Shown one piece after another: positions 52,028 to 60,536 of a stretch of 64,000 nt of DNA (its first letter is position 1; each line of letters begins with the position of its first letter). The position numbers and the translations under genes were made by a program. The stretch lies in NCBI GenBank assembly GCA_020722725.1, contig DYKG01000014.1:1-64000 (forward strand), given 5' to 3'. Under the pieces are notes generated by a model that saw only the letters and a list, made by a program, of their open reading frames with translations, ran no database searches and was not told where the DNA came from. The stretch is from Candidatus Methylomirabilis sp. Its GTDB lineage: Bacteria > Muiribacteriota > Ozemobacteria > Ozemobacterales > Ozemobacteraceae.

Positions 52028-52270
52028 TTAAATATCTTCCAAGACCAGTTCAATATGATGTTTGTTTACCGAAATAAAATTTGCAGTAACGATATTTCCG
52101 CTTTTTAAATCAGTTATTTCAGCCAGAGTAATCGGCAGAAAATCTTTGGCAAGACTTTCGGTATTGAGAATGTCGCTTAGGCGGCTATTTTCATAAAGAT
52201 GAATCTGCCCGGTGATTTTGTGCTGCGGGGTAAAAATGGTTACTTTCAGCTGTTCGTTTTTGTTTTTCAT
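52028..52270 (-). CDS. Small DUF6812-like protein
   Basis: The 80-residue protein (MKNKNEQ start, GGAG nine bases upstream) is beta-rich: KVTIFTPQHKITGQIHLYEN, SRLSDILNTES, then GNIVTANFISVNKHHIELVL. The pattern of an N-terminal barrel strand, SRLSDILN and a closing strand resembles what I recall of DUF6812-type proteins, but this is uncertain. A longer frame from 52393 overlaps the radical SAM gene and is rejected. It lies between the radical SAM-thioesterase gene and the 5'-nucleotidase gene. Confidence 0.6.
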   Translation of the reverse strand: MKNKNEQLKVTIFTPQHKITGQIHLYENSRLSDILNTESLAKDFLPITLAEITDLKSGNIVTANFISVNKHHIELVLEDI

Positions 52271-52283
52271 GCTTCCACTCCTT

Positions 52284-53669
52284 TCAAATTTCTGCAAATC
52301 GGCCCTCTGCCTCAGCAAGAAGGGTGCCGTCGGGCAACAATACGCTGGCCCGGGCAAAATGCAGATTTTTGCGCTGTCCAACTCTTGTGGCAATGAACTT
52401 CAATGAAATGCCAACCGGTGAAGGGCGATGAAAGCGAACCCTGATGTCGGCAGTGACAACCTTGATTCCTCCATCCATAACGGCATGGGCCATTGATTCA
52501 TCGAGCAATGTGCTGAGAATGCCGCCGTGAACGATTCCGGCATAGCCCTGAAAGGAGGGGCCAGGAGTCCAGGAGAAGGTGCAGGTGCCGTCTTTAACTG
52601 ATTCCTTCATGGGGATATGAAGACCAAAATCGTTGCGATTTCCACAAACGAAGCAATGATCGTTGTCGATTAAATTAAGCCCTGAGGAATTCCGTTGCTC
52701 GATATCGTGTCGGTTTTTTTGAAGCGCAATGGCGATTTCCGGGCGATTTATTGCTGCTGGTGTGCAATTGGTGCCTCTTTCAAAAAGAACCAGATTTATT
52801 TTTTCTAATCTTGCTTTAATGGTTTCGATTGACGGTACCGGGTATTCTGGATGTGTGGGATCACCAGTGAGTATGGGTACTGAACCAAGATCGTTCATGC
52901 CGCCTGGTGCCAGGTCGGGAAAACGATAAAACAAATGGGGAGGGACAGAAAGATGATGAACGGGAAAAACTTCTTTTGCCGAGATTAGGGCTTTTTCAAC
53001 CGCAGAATATGGAAGTGGCGGACGATTGCTCATCTCACTGCCTGAAACAGGTTGAAACGGTATAATCCTGACATCCTGAAGATAGGGGTCGGCGGTGCAG
53101 AATCTTCCCGTTTCGTTTATATATCTGGTTCTTTCTTCTTCGGTTTCACCGATGCCAATGAGAAACCCGATTGAATAGGGAACCCCGGCTTTATGAAGGG
53201 CTTCGATCGAAGCTTTTCCGGTGCTTGGGTTTCGATTTCTGGCTTTTTGGTGAGCCTGGCCATCTTTGGACAATGAAGCGGCAACCAGGTTTATTCTTAC
53301 GACGCAACCGGCATTCGCAAATCTTTCCGCAGTGAATTCATCGATATAACCCGTCGAAAGAACCGGCATCATATTGCGTTCAATAGCCATTTCACAACAA
53401 CGAATCAGATAATCGGAAAAAGAAGAAAAACCGTTGCGATGAAGCTCAATCTGAATGTAGGGATATTCCTGGGGGGATTCGCCGCTGAGAAAAACTACTT
53501 CAGTTGCCTCCTTGCGCGAAAGTTCATCGAGCTTGATCAGCAATTCTTCAATTGCCAGCAGCGGGGCGTCTTCCCGATAAAAGGCACAGTAGGCGCAACG
53601 CTGATGGCAGGTTCTTGTAAGCTCTATTGATGAGCTGAAAATGTACGAAATTGGCGGGCTGTTTTTCAT
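52284..53669 (-). CDS. CofG-like radical SAM protein fused to a PaaI-type thioesterase
   Basis: The 461-residue protein has two halves. The first (about 1-310) is a radical SAM domain with CHQRCAYC, the CxxxCxxC cluster motif, and phrases (LSRKEATEVVFLSGESPQEY) typical of CofG, the enzyme that helps make the deazaflavin F0 of coenzyme F420. The second (about 335-461) is a hotdog thioesterase: NDHCFVCGNRNDFGLHIPM and GIVHGGILSTLLDESMAHAV are PaaI-style motifs. The fusion is unusual. No cofH or other F420 gene is visible here. The frame is continuous and the cysteines are intact, so this is not a frameshift product. It heads a four-gene unit under a leaderless-type promoter. Confidence 0.8.
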   Translation of the reverse strand: MKNSPPISYIFSSSIELTRTCHQRCAYCAFYREDAPLLAIEELLIKLDELSRKEATEVVFLSGESPQEYPYIQIELHRNGFSSFSDYLIRCCEMAIERNMMPVLSTGYIDEFTAERFANAGCVVRINLVAASLSKDGQAHQKARNRNPSTGKASIEALHKAGVPYSIGFLIGIGETEEERTRYINETGRFCTADPYLQDVRIIPFQPVSGSEMSNRPPLPYSAVEKALISAKEVFPVHHLSVPPHLFYRFPDLAPGGMNDLGSVPILTGDPTHPEYPVPSIETIKARLEKINLVLFERGTNCTPAAINRPEIAIALQKNRHDIEQRNSSGLNLIDNDHCFVCGNRNDFGLHIPMKESVKDGTCTFSWTPGPSFQGYAGIVHGGILSTLLDESMAHAVMDGGIKVVTADIRVRFHRPSPVGISLKFIATRVGQRKNLHFARASVLLPDGTLLAEAEGRFAEI

Positions 53670-53675
53670 GTATAA

Positions 53676-53703
53676 AGGTTACCATATCCGAAAAAAAAAT
53701 CAA
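53676..53703 (-). promoter_or_regulatory. Promoter of the radical SAM unit, leaderless type
   Basis: On the minus strand TTGATT (53703-53698), a 16-base spacer and TAACCT (53681-53676) precede the ATG at 53669 by six bases. There is no ribosome binding site. TTGCTA at 53705-53710 on the plus strand and TAAGAA at 53727-53732 may serve the Bat operon in the other direction. Confidence 0.45.
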
Positions 53704-53774
53704 CTTGCTAAAAAGTGGGAACTTTTTAAGAATATGCCAGTCAAAGCTGATGAAAGACAAAATGGAGGTAAACG

Positions 53775-54731
53775 GTGAAGGTTTTACCCATATTGCTGTT
53801 GTTTTTTTTACTGCTGCCCATTCAATCAATGGCTCAATATGAGATTGAAGCCCAGGTCGATAAGCCTGAAGTGGCTTTCGGTGAGTCACTCAATCTGGTG
53901 ATCAGCATTACGCATCATATTGGAAGCGGCGGCGTGGCTCGGTCTATGACGCCTGAAATCAATGATATTCCAGGGTTTGACATTGCCTCATCCCGTACAG
54001 GCCACAGTACAAGCTTCATTAATGGCCAGGGGGTCACCCAAAGTCAGGTGGTTCTTGAGCTGGTGCCGCGTGAGCCTGGTCAGAAAGAAATACCTGCGTT
54101 CTCTTTTTCTGGCCCTGATGGCAAAACATACAGTTCTAAACCTATCGCGGTTAAAGTTCTACCCCCGGAAGATCCGAAACCGGATGACCCGACTCCTACT
54201 GCAAAAGCGGCACCTCATGAGAGTTCTCTTTTCAGATATCTTTTGGTGGGCGGCGTTGCAATGATAATTGTTTTGAGTATTCCGTTTTTGCTGTCTTATC
54301 TTGCTTCCCTTTCAGGGAAAGCAACAAGTGGCCCGGGAGTAGTCGAAGATGCAGAAATTGTTGGTTTTGCCGATGAATCTCGGGTCTCACCTGTAGAGTC
54401 TGCACCCAAGACCCGCATTCGAATTAATTTCCCGCAGGCCATCGCTGATCTAAAGAAAAAATGCCCGGAAGCGGACGCGGAATTTTATCGTGAATTCTTT
54501 GATCTGTTTCGACAGGCTGCAGTAGGGAGCGGTGAGAGTTTGAGAGAAGATATGACACCTGATGAAATGATGGTGCGAATCAGGGATTTAAGCCCCTCTG
54601 ATTCAACCAGGCAGGCAACGGTAAGATTGGCATCAGACATGGAAATGGTTATGTATGCGGGGAAATGCCCGGCTCGTTCTTGTGCGGCAATCGAAGAAGA
54701 TGCCCGGACTGTTCTTGCAGTAATTGATTAA
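53775..54731 (+). CDS. BatD-like exported protein
   Basis: The 318-residue protein starts with GTG at 53775 with GGAGG six bases upstream. A signal peptide (KVLPILLLFFLLLPIQSMAQ) leads to a BatD-style beta domain at about 20-130 (AQVDKPEVAFGESLNLVISI; FINGQGVTQSQVVLELVPRE). A membrane helix follows at about 157-175 (LLVGGVAMIIVLSIPFLLSY) and a cytoplasmic helical tail at 205-318. BatD proteins belong to the Bat (Bacteroides aerotolerance) system, thought to help envelope stress or folding. It heads the operon. Confidence 0.82.
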   Translation: MKVLPILLLFFLLLPIQSMAQYEIEAQVDKPEVAFGESLNLVISITHHIGSGGVARSMTPEINDIPGFDIASSRTGHSTSFINGQGVTQSQVVLELVPREPGQKEIPAFSFSGPDGKTYSSKPIAVKVLPPEDPKPDDPTPTAKAAPHESSLFRYLLVGGVAMIIVLSIPFLLSYLASLSGKATSGPGVVEDAEIVGFADESRVSPVESAPKTRIRINFPQAIADLKKKCPEADAEFYREFFDLFRQAAVGSGESLREDMTPDEMMVRIRDLSPSDSTRQATVRLASDMEMVMYAGKCPARSCAAIEEDARTVLAVID

Positions 54732-54749
54732 ATTGATACGGAGTGAAAG

Positions 54750-55745
54750 ATGAACGCAAACGCTGAACTTCAGACAAGAATCGAAAGTGCACAAAAAACT
54801 GTTGATAAAATCAGGACTGAAGTTAGAAAAGTTCTGGTTGGTCAGTCAGAATTGCTTGAGAGCCTTATTCTGGCACTGATTACTGATGGTCACATTCTTC
54901 TTGAGGGGGTTCCGGGTCTGGCAAAGACCCTGGCGGTAAAGGCCCTCGCCAGAACCATTAAAACAGGGTTTTCGCGCATTCAGTTTACCCCGGATCTGCT
55001 GCCCGCAGACTTGATCGGAACCAGAATTTTTGACCCGAAACGCGCGGAATTTCAGACGCATAAAGGGCCGATTTTTTCCAATTTCATATTAGCAGACGAA
55101 ATTAATCGGGCACCGGCTAAAGTTCAGAGTGCTCTGCTGGAGTCGATGGAAGAGCGGCAGGTGACCATTGAACATGAAACCTTCAAGTTGCATGAGCCTT
55201 TTCTGGTGCTGGCCACTCAGAACCCCATCGAAACCGAGGGCACTTACACGCTGAGTGAGGCTCAGGTTGACCGTTTTCTTTTTAAAGTTCAGGTTGATTA
55301 CCCTTCATTTGAAGAAGAGCGCTCGATCGTGAAAAAGATGGGATTGCAGGAAAAAAGCCATGAGATCGAAATTGTTGAGCCGGTGCTGGCTGCTGAAGAA
55401 GTGATTGCCTTGCGTCAACTTGCTCGCGAGGTTTACGTCGATGACAAGATCGTCGAATACATCTTAAGAATAGTTGATGCTACCAGAAACCCGGAAAAAT
55501 ATTCGCTGAATCTCAAAGGCTACATCAGGTATGGCGCGTCGCCACGTGCTTCGATTTATCTCACCAGGGCTGCTCGCAGCCGTGCGATGATGATGGGAAG
55601 AGTTTTTGTGAAACCAGATGATGTAAAGGCGGTCATGGCGGAAATTTTGCGGCATCGCGTAATTCCCACTTATGAAGCTGAGGCCGATGAAATTACTTCT
55701 GATGAGCTGGTTAGAAGAATTCGCGATGGCGTTGCGGTGCCATAA
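54750..55745 (+). CDS. MoxR-family AAA ATPase
   Basis: The 331-residue cytoplasmic ATPase has Walker A LLEGVPGLAKT, Walker B with FILADEINRAPAKVQSALLE, and the helical continuation MEERQVTI, with sensor regions TQNPIETEGTYTLSEAQVDR. This is the MoxR class, chaperone-like ATPases that couple to DUF58 and von Willebrand factor A proteins. Gaps to neighbours are 18 and 15 bases. Length is typical. Confidence 0.93.
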   Translation: MNANAELQTRIESAQKTVDKIRTEVRKVLVGQSELLESLILALITDGHILLEGVPGLAKTLAVKALARTIKTGFSRIQFTPDLLPADLIGTRIFDPKRAEFQTHKGPIFSNFILADEINRAPAKVQSALLESMEERQVTIEHETFKLHEPFLVLATQNPIETEGTYTLSEAQVDRFLFKVQVDYPSFEEERSIVKKMGLQEKSHEIEIVEPVLAAEEVIALRQLAREVYVDDKIVEYILRIVDATRNPEKYSLNLKGYIRYGASPRASIYLTRAARSRAMMMGRVFVKPDDVKAVMAEILRHRVIPTYEAEADEITSDELVRRIRDGVAVP

Positions 55746-55760
55746 GGGAGAACTTTTTTA

Positions 55761-56651
55761 ATGCTGCCAAAAGAGCTGCTTCGCGAAGTAAGCCGAATAG
55801 AGATAAAGACCAGGCAGTTGGTCGAGTCTCTATACGCCGGCGGATACCGATCAGTTTTCAAGGGTCGGGGAATTGAATTTGCCGGAATCAGGCAATATTA
55901 CAGGGGCGACGAGTTTCGCTCAATTGACTGGAAGGTTAGTGCCCGTACCGGGAATTTTCACGTTCGCGAACATATTGAAGAGCGAGAATTGCAGGTGATT
56001 GTTGCTCTCGACCTGTCGGCATCGATGGAGTTTGGTTCAGGTTCCCGGGAAAAACGTGAAACAGCGGTTGAGTTCGCTGCGGCAATGAGCCTTGCTGCTG
56101 AAAAAAACAACGACCGGGTTGGCGTGTGCATGTTTACCGATGAAGTTGAAAAATACATTCAGCCAGCCAAGGGCAAAACCCACATTCTGAGATTGATACG
56201 CGATCTTCTTTACTTTGTTCCGAAGAGAAAAAAGACTGATCTCAAACCGGTGTTTAATTTTCTTAACACTACGGTGACGCGCCGATCAATTATCTTTATG
56301 GTTACCGATGCCATCAATCTTGCATCGATTGACCGTGAAATAAGAATTACCTCTGCCCGTCACGATCTTATTCTGGTTCTTCTGCGTGACGCCCGCGAAC
56401 ACGAGATTCCAGACGTTGGTCTAATTGAAATTGAAGACCCGGAAACTGGTGATGAAGCGATTTTTGATACTTCAGACCGCTCGGCGGTTGAAGAGCTGAT
56501 AAGAAGAAGGCAAAAAGACGAATCGGCACTCACAGGCCGCTGTCGTCAGCTTGGAATCGACACGATAGAAATTCTCGCCGGAGAGTCGGTGGTTAAAGCT
56601 ATTGTTAAGCTTTTCTCTGAGCGGGAAAAGCGCATGACCCTTGCAAAATAA
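55761..56651 (+). CDS. DUF58 protein of the Bat operon
   Basis: The 296-residue protein has the DUF58 signature: GRGIEFAGIRQYYRGDEFRS followed by IDWKVSARTGNFHVRE, and a VWA-like core starting VIVALDLSASMEFGSGSREK, with the DxSxS of a MIDAS site. It is cytoplasmic, partner of the MoxR ATPase in most genomes. The start is ATG at 55761; the reading is complete. It lies 15 bases after moxR and 17 bases before the chaperone-like gene. Confidence 0.92.
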   Translation: MLPKELLREVSRIEIKTRQLVESLYAGGYRSVFKGRGIEFAGIRQYYRGDEFRSIDWKVSARTGNFHVREHIEERELQVIVALDLSASMEFGSGSREKRETAVEFAAAMSLAAEKNNDRVGVCMFTDEVEKYIQPAKGKTHILRLIRDLLYFVPKRKKTDLKPVFNFLNTTVTRRSIIFMVTDAINLASIDREIRITSARHDLILVLLRDAREHEIPDVGLIEIEDPETGDEAIFDTSDRSAVEELIRRRQKDESALTGRCRQLGIDTIEILAGESVVKAIVKLFSEREKRMTLAK

Positions 56652-56668
56652 GGAATCACGAGGTTTTT

Positions 56669-57892
56669 ATGAACAGTCTAAGAGGAATTGCAAAAAAACT
56701 CGATGCGGTGCTGTTGCTGGTTATGATTGGCCTGGCACTCTCATTGGTGTTAGCCTGGCATTATTATCAGACCCGCAAGATGACCGGTTATGAAAAAGAG
56801 CAGTTTGCCGCTGAACTTCTTGCTTATGATTTACCCGAAAAAGCCGCAGCCGTTCTTGAAGAGTCGATCAGCCGACAGCCCTATGCACAAAAAAGCCTGA
56901 AAATGAGACAGGCTCTGGCTGACATTTACATGAAAGAATTGTATCAATATGAAAAGGCTTTGGGTGAGCTGGTTTTCATCAGAACTTTTTCTCCTGAAAC
57001 CGCATCAGCAACTGAAAATGATATTCGCTTCTGCCTGACCCGCCTTGGCCGGACTTACGATGTTGATCGCCGACAGATGCTCGATAAAGGCATTAACCCG
57101 GTTGAAAACCAGGTTGCATCAGATACGATCGTCAGAATTGGCAATAAGCCGGTGATTTCGATTGAAGACCTGCGTGAAAGAATGAGGCAGATGAATATTG
57201 ACGAAAAGTCTCTGGAAAAACAGCAGATCGAGGCCATGGTTCAGGCAATGGCTCGCGAGAAATTGCTAAGACGCGCTGCTGACCGCGATGGAGTCGAGCG
57301 AGATCCTCAATTCATCAGGCAAATAAGAGATTTTGAAAATGATCTCAAACTGAAAATTTACCTTGAAAAGCATGTGCTCGGCGACATGCAGATTTCTGAT
57401 GCGCAAATAACTGATTTTATCACCAAAAATGCCCGCCAGTTTGTTGGCAGTGACAGGGTAAACTACTCGTGTTTTGCTTTTGCTGATGCGGGTCTGGCAG
57501 AAACTTTCCTGAGACAGAAACAGGGCGGTGAATCGGTTGACGGAATGGCCGCAGAAGTTCTGGCAGATCGCATTGAGTTGCCGGTTTCGCAGCTGCCCCA
57601 GGAGATTCGCAGCCTGAATTTCACCGAAGCTGAAAAGCACGAATTTTTTGGCCCGTTGCGAATTGGTGAAAAATACCTGGTTTATCAGATACATAAATTT
57701 GCACCGGGTGAAAAAATGCCCGATGATCAGGTCAGGGAAATAGCCCGAAGAAGCCTGACCGAGCAGAAACAGCAGGAGCTGCTTGGCCGCAGAATAGCTG
57801 AGCTGGCGGCGAAGGAAGAGATGAAAATCAACCAGCAGGTTATCGAAGATGCGTTTTTTAAAACCGCCTCGGAAAGTGTAAAAACAAACTAA
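56669..57892 (+). CDS. Membrane-anchored SurA/PpiD-like folding factor
   Basis: The 407-residue protein has one N-terminal membrane helix (AVLLLVMIGLALSLVLAWHY). A helical region and then a SurA/PpiD-type N domain follow (RIGNKPVISIEDLRERMRQM, MARE..LRRAADRDGVERDP), with ISDAQITDFITKNARQFV and a C-terminal region (about 260-385) that resembles a degenerate parvulin domain. No parvulin active-site residue can be fixed by eye. SurA/PpiD proteins assist folding of exported proteins. Its position inside the Bat operon, between DUF58 and batA, is not the standard order; see the findings. Confidence 0.75.
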   Translation: MNSLRGIAKKLDAVLLLVMIGLALSLVLAWHYYQTRKMTGYEKEQFAAELLAYDLPEKAAAVLEESISRQPYAQKSLKMRQALADIYMKELYQYEKALGELVFIRTFSPETASATENDIRFCLTRLGRTYDVDRRQMLDKGINPVENQVASDTIVRIGNKPVISIEDLRERMRQMNIDEKSLEKQQIEAMVQAMAREKLLRRAADRDGVERDPQFIRQIRDFENDLKLKIYLEKHVLGDMQISDAQITDFITKNARQFVGSDRVNYSCFAFADAGLAETFLRQKQGGESVDGMAAEVLADRIELPVSQLPQEIRSLNFTEAEKHEFFGPLRIGEKYLVYQIHKFAPGEKMPDDQVREIARRSLTEQKQQELLGRRIAELAAKEEMKINQQVIEDAFFKTASESVKTN

Positions 57893-57909
57893 ACAAATAA
57901 TGGATTAAA

Positions 57910-58491
57910 ATGAAAGTTTCTGACCTAAAGGAAAAATCTGTTTTTTTGTTTTCGGCCGCTGCTACACCATCGGCAGATTTGCCCACACTTCCGCCGGGCG
58001 AAGAAATATACGATTTGATGCCGCCAGTTTCCGTACCCTTTCCGTGGTTACAGTTTTTAAGCCAGATTTTTTTATGGGCCCTTGTTCTTCTGTTAATGTA
58101 TCTATTTTACCGATGGCTGCAAAAAGAACCCAGCCGCGAAAGAATTATCATCAGGCCTGACCCTGAAAAAATGGCAATCAGAGCGATTGAACGCTTAAAA
58201 CTTTCTCCTGTCTGGCAGAAGAGGCAGATGAAAGAAATTTGCGAATCTCTTGCTGCAATTTTGAAGAGCTATCTGTTTGAACGTTATCAAATTGGCCTTG
58301 GCATGGCTTCGACCTCTGATGAAATGATGGCTAGTCTGCTAAACAGCTCTCCAGAACTTCGTCGCAGAGCTTGCGGACTTTTTGATGACTGTGACCGGGT
58401 CAAATTCATGGGCGATCAGATTGATTCAACGCCTGAAAAGCTTCTTGAAATTCTGACTGGATTGATCAAGGCTGAGGGGTGGAAAAAATGA
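57910..58491 (+). CDS. DUF4381-like membrane protein of the Bat operon
   Basis: The 193-residue protein has one membrane helix (LQFLSQIFLWALVLLLMYLF, about 46-66) after a proline-rich segment (LPTLPPGEEIYDLMPPVSVP), and a helical cytoplasmic domain with KMAIRAIERLKLSPVWQKRQ. In place and pattern it corresponds to the small DUF4381-type protein found in Bat operons. Its last codons overlap the batA start (ATGA). No enzyme motif is seen. Confidence 0.7.
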   Translation: MKVSDLKEKSVFLFSAAATPSADLPTLPPGEEIYDLMPPVSVPFPWLQFLSQIFLWALVLLLMYLFYRWLQKEPSRERIIIRPDPEKMAIRAIERLKLSPVWQKRQMKEICESLAAILKSYLFERYQIGLGMASTSDEMMASLLNSSPELRRRACGLFDDCDRVKFMGDQIDSTPEKLLEILTGLIKAEGWKK

Positions 58492-59501
58492 GATTCAACA
58501 GTCAGGAATTTTTTCTGCTTTTATTTTTGATCCCGATTGTGCTTGCTTATAAATTTCTGGTTCAGCAAAGTGCCAGAAAGGGCGGAATCAGGTTCCCGCT
58601 GGCATTTCTTTCGACTGGCATTCATCGTTCATGGCGTTCAAGATTGGGTTTTCTTCCCGATCTTTTGAGGCTTTGCACTCTTGTGCTGGTTATTTTTTCT
58701 CTTATGCAGCCTCAATATGGTATCGAAAGAGAAGAGGTTACGCGGCAGGGCATCGACATCATGATTTCCATGGACGTTTCCGGCAGTATGGCTGCCGAAG
58801 ATTTCAAACCAGACCGGCTCAGTGCCGCCAAGAAAATAACTGAAAGCTTCATTTCCGGCCTGGTGGATCATCGACTGGGACTGGTTGTTTTTGCCGGTCT
58901 TTCGCTGACTCAATGTCCGCTGACCATAGATTACGGGGTAGTTACCGAGTTGTTGCGGCGAACCTCTTTGAGTATGATTAAGGCTGATGGAACTGCCATC
59001 GGTGATGCAATCATCAATGCAGTTTACAAGCTTGCCCCCGAAACCAGTGAAAAGCGTGATAAGGTTATCGTTCTGTTGACTGATGGGGAAAATAATGCCG
59101 GAGTGGTTGATCCGCTTGAGGCGGCAAAGATCGCTGCCGACAAGGGGATAAAAATCTATACTATCGGTGTTGGCAGTATAGAGGGCGCACCGATTCCGAT
59201 TTATCGCGGTGGTAGAAAAATGTATGCCCAGAATAATGATGGTTCATTATATATTCCAAAAATTGATGAGCAATTGCTTAAAGACATTGCATTCATGACA
59301 TCGGGGCTGTATTTTCGGGCAACTGACAACGAAGCGCTTGAAAAAATCTATCAGAAAATTGCCTCGATGGAAAAGGGAAAAATAGATGTAAATCGAACAG
59401 TTCAATATTCCGAGCGCTTTTACTGGTTTCTGGCTCCCGCATTTTGCCTGCTTCTGGTTGAAATTTACCTGCGCAGCAGAATTTTCCAAAGAGTATTTTA
59501 A
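58488..59501 (+). CDS. batA: BatA-type von Willebrand factor A membrane protein
   Basis: The protein has 337 residues from ATG 58488. GAGGGG at 58473-58478, nine bases upstream, supports this over GTG 58479. Membrane helices flank the VWA domain: LFLIPIVLAYKFLV at the start and FYWFLAPAFCLLLVEIYL at the end, with LCTLVLVIFSLMQ between. The MIDAS motif is intact (ISMDVSGSM, then DGTAIGDAI and LTDGENN). BatA works with BatB at the cytoplasmic membrane in the aerotolerance-type complex. Confidence 0.92.
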   Translation: MRFNSQEFFLLLFLIPIVLAYKFLVQQSARKGGIRFPLAFLSTGIHRSWRSRLGFLPDLLRLCTLVLVIFSLMQPQYGIEREEVTRQGIDIMISMDVSGSMAAEDFKPDRLSAAKKITESFISGLVDHRLGLVVFAGLSLTQCPLTIDYGVVTELLRRTSLSMIKADGTAIGDAIINAVYKLAPETSEKRDKVIVLLTDGENNAGVVDPLEAAKIAADKGIKIYTIGVGSIEGAPIPIYRGGRKMYAQNNDGSLYIPKIDEQLLKDIAFMTSGLYFRATDNEALEKIYQKIASMEKGKIDVNRTVQYSERFYWFLAPAFCLLLVEIYLRSRIFQRVF

Positions 59502-60536
59502 ATGTTTAAAAGTAGTGAAAACCTGTTGATTTTATTAGCTAGTGTTATCTGGGCAACTTTGCTCTGGCGTCATGCGGCAGCAAGTCTGCAGCGCAAACGA
59601 ATGAATTTTGCCAGCAGTGTTATGATGCAGCGAATTGCCGGGCACCAGCCGACCCGCCGACCAATTTTAAAGTGGATAATGATTTTGCTGGCTATGCTAT
59701 TGATTGGCATGGGTCTGGCAAGACCTCAGGGCGGTTTTACCGAGGAAGAGGTTATGGGAATGGGTTTTGATCTGGTTGTTGCCCTTGATATTTCCAAATC
59801 CATGAGTGCTCGTGATATCGACGGCAATTCGCGACTAGATGTAGCCAAAGCGATAATTGCCAGAATGCTCAACGGGCTGCGAGAAGACCGGGTGGGTCTG
59901 GTTGTTTTTGCTGGCGAAACCATGGTACAGAGTCCGTTGTCACGAGATAAGAATTCTTTTCTGACATTTCTTGAAAGGGTTAATCCTGATCTTCTTGCCC
60001 GTCAGGGAACCAATCTGGCGGGGGCAATTGAAACGGCAATTGACAGATTTGACATGAATGCTTCACAAAGCCGTGCAATACTTGTTTTTTCCGATGGCGA
60101 AGACCCTGATTCCAAAAGGGTTAACGCCGCTATTGAAGAGGCTGGGCGAAAATCAATACCGGTCTTTACCGTAGGGGTTGGTAGTGAAAAGGGCGGCTAT
60201 ATCCCCGAAGGCCAGACCTGGTTCGGTGAAATGGTTTACAAGAAGCATAATGGCCGCCTGGTGGTGTCAAAGCTTGAAGATGCTGTGCTCAAAAAAATTG
60301 CCGACGAAACCAACGCCCAATATTTCAGGGCCAACGACATTTCCAGTGCGAGAGATGTGGTCGCCGGCCTCGATGGTATAAAGCGCTCAGCAGTTTCAGG
60401 CGGATTCAGACAGGTTCGAAATGAGCTTTACTGGTTTCCGGTTTTGCTGGCATTTCTGATTTTACTGGTAGAATGGATGATATCAGAACGAATTCCCTAT
60501 GCCAGGGAAAAGGATCACTGGTTGAAAAGAATATGA
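59502..60536 (+). CDS. batB: BatB-type von Willebrand factor A membrane protein
   Basis: The 344-residue protein follows batA without a gap. It has the same outline: a first helix (ENLLILLASVIWATLLW), LKWIMILLAMLLIGMGLA, a VWA domain with MIDAS VVALDISKSMSARD, GTNLAGAIETAI and VFSDGEDPDSK, and a final helix YWFPVLLAFLILLVEWMISE. BatB is the second VWA subunit of the Bat complex. The end overlaps the TPR gene (ATGA). Length and order are normal. Confidence 0.92.
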   Translation: MFKSSENLLILLASVIWATLLWRHAAASLQRKRMNFASSVMMQRIAGHQPTRRPILKWIMILLAMLLIGMGLARPQGGFTEEEVMGMGFDLVVALDISKSMSARDIDGNSRLDVAKAIIARMLNGLREDRVGLVVFAGETMVQSPLSRDKNSFLTFLERVNPDLLARQGTNLAGAIETAIDRFDMNASQSRAILVFSDGEDPDSKRVNAAIEEAGRKSIPVFTVGVGSEKGGYIPEGQTWFGEMVYKKHNGRLVVSKLEDAVLKKIADETNAQYFRANDISSARDVVAGLDGIKRSAVSGGFRQVRNELYWFPVLLAFLILLVEWMISERIPYAREKDHWLKRI

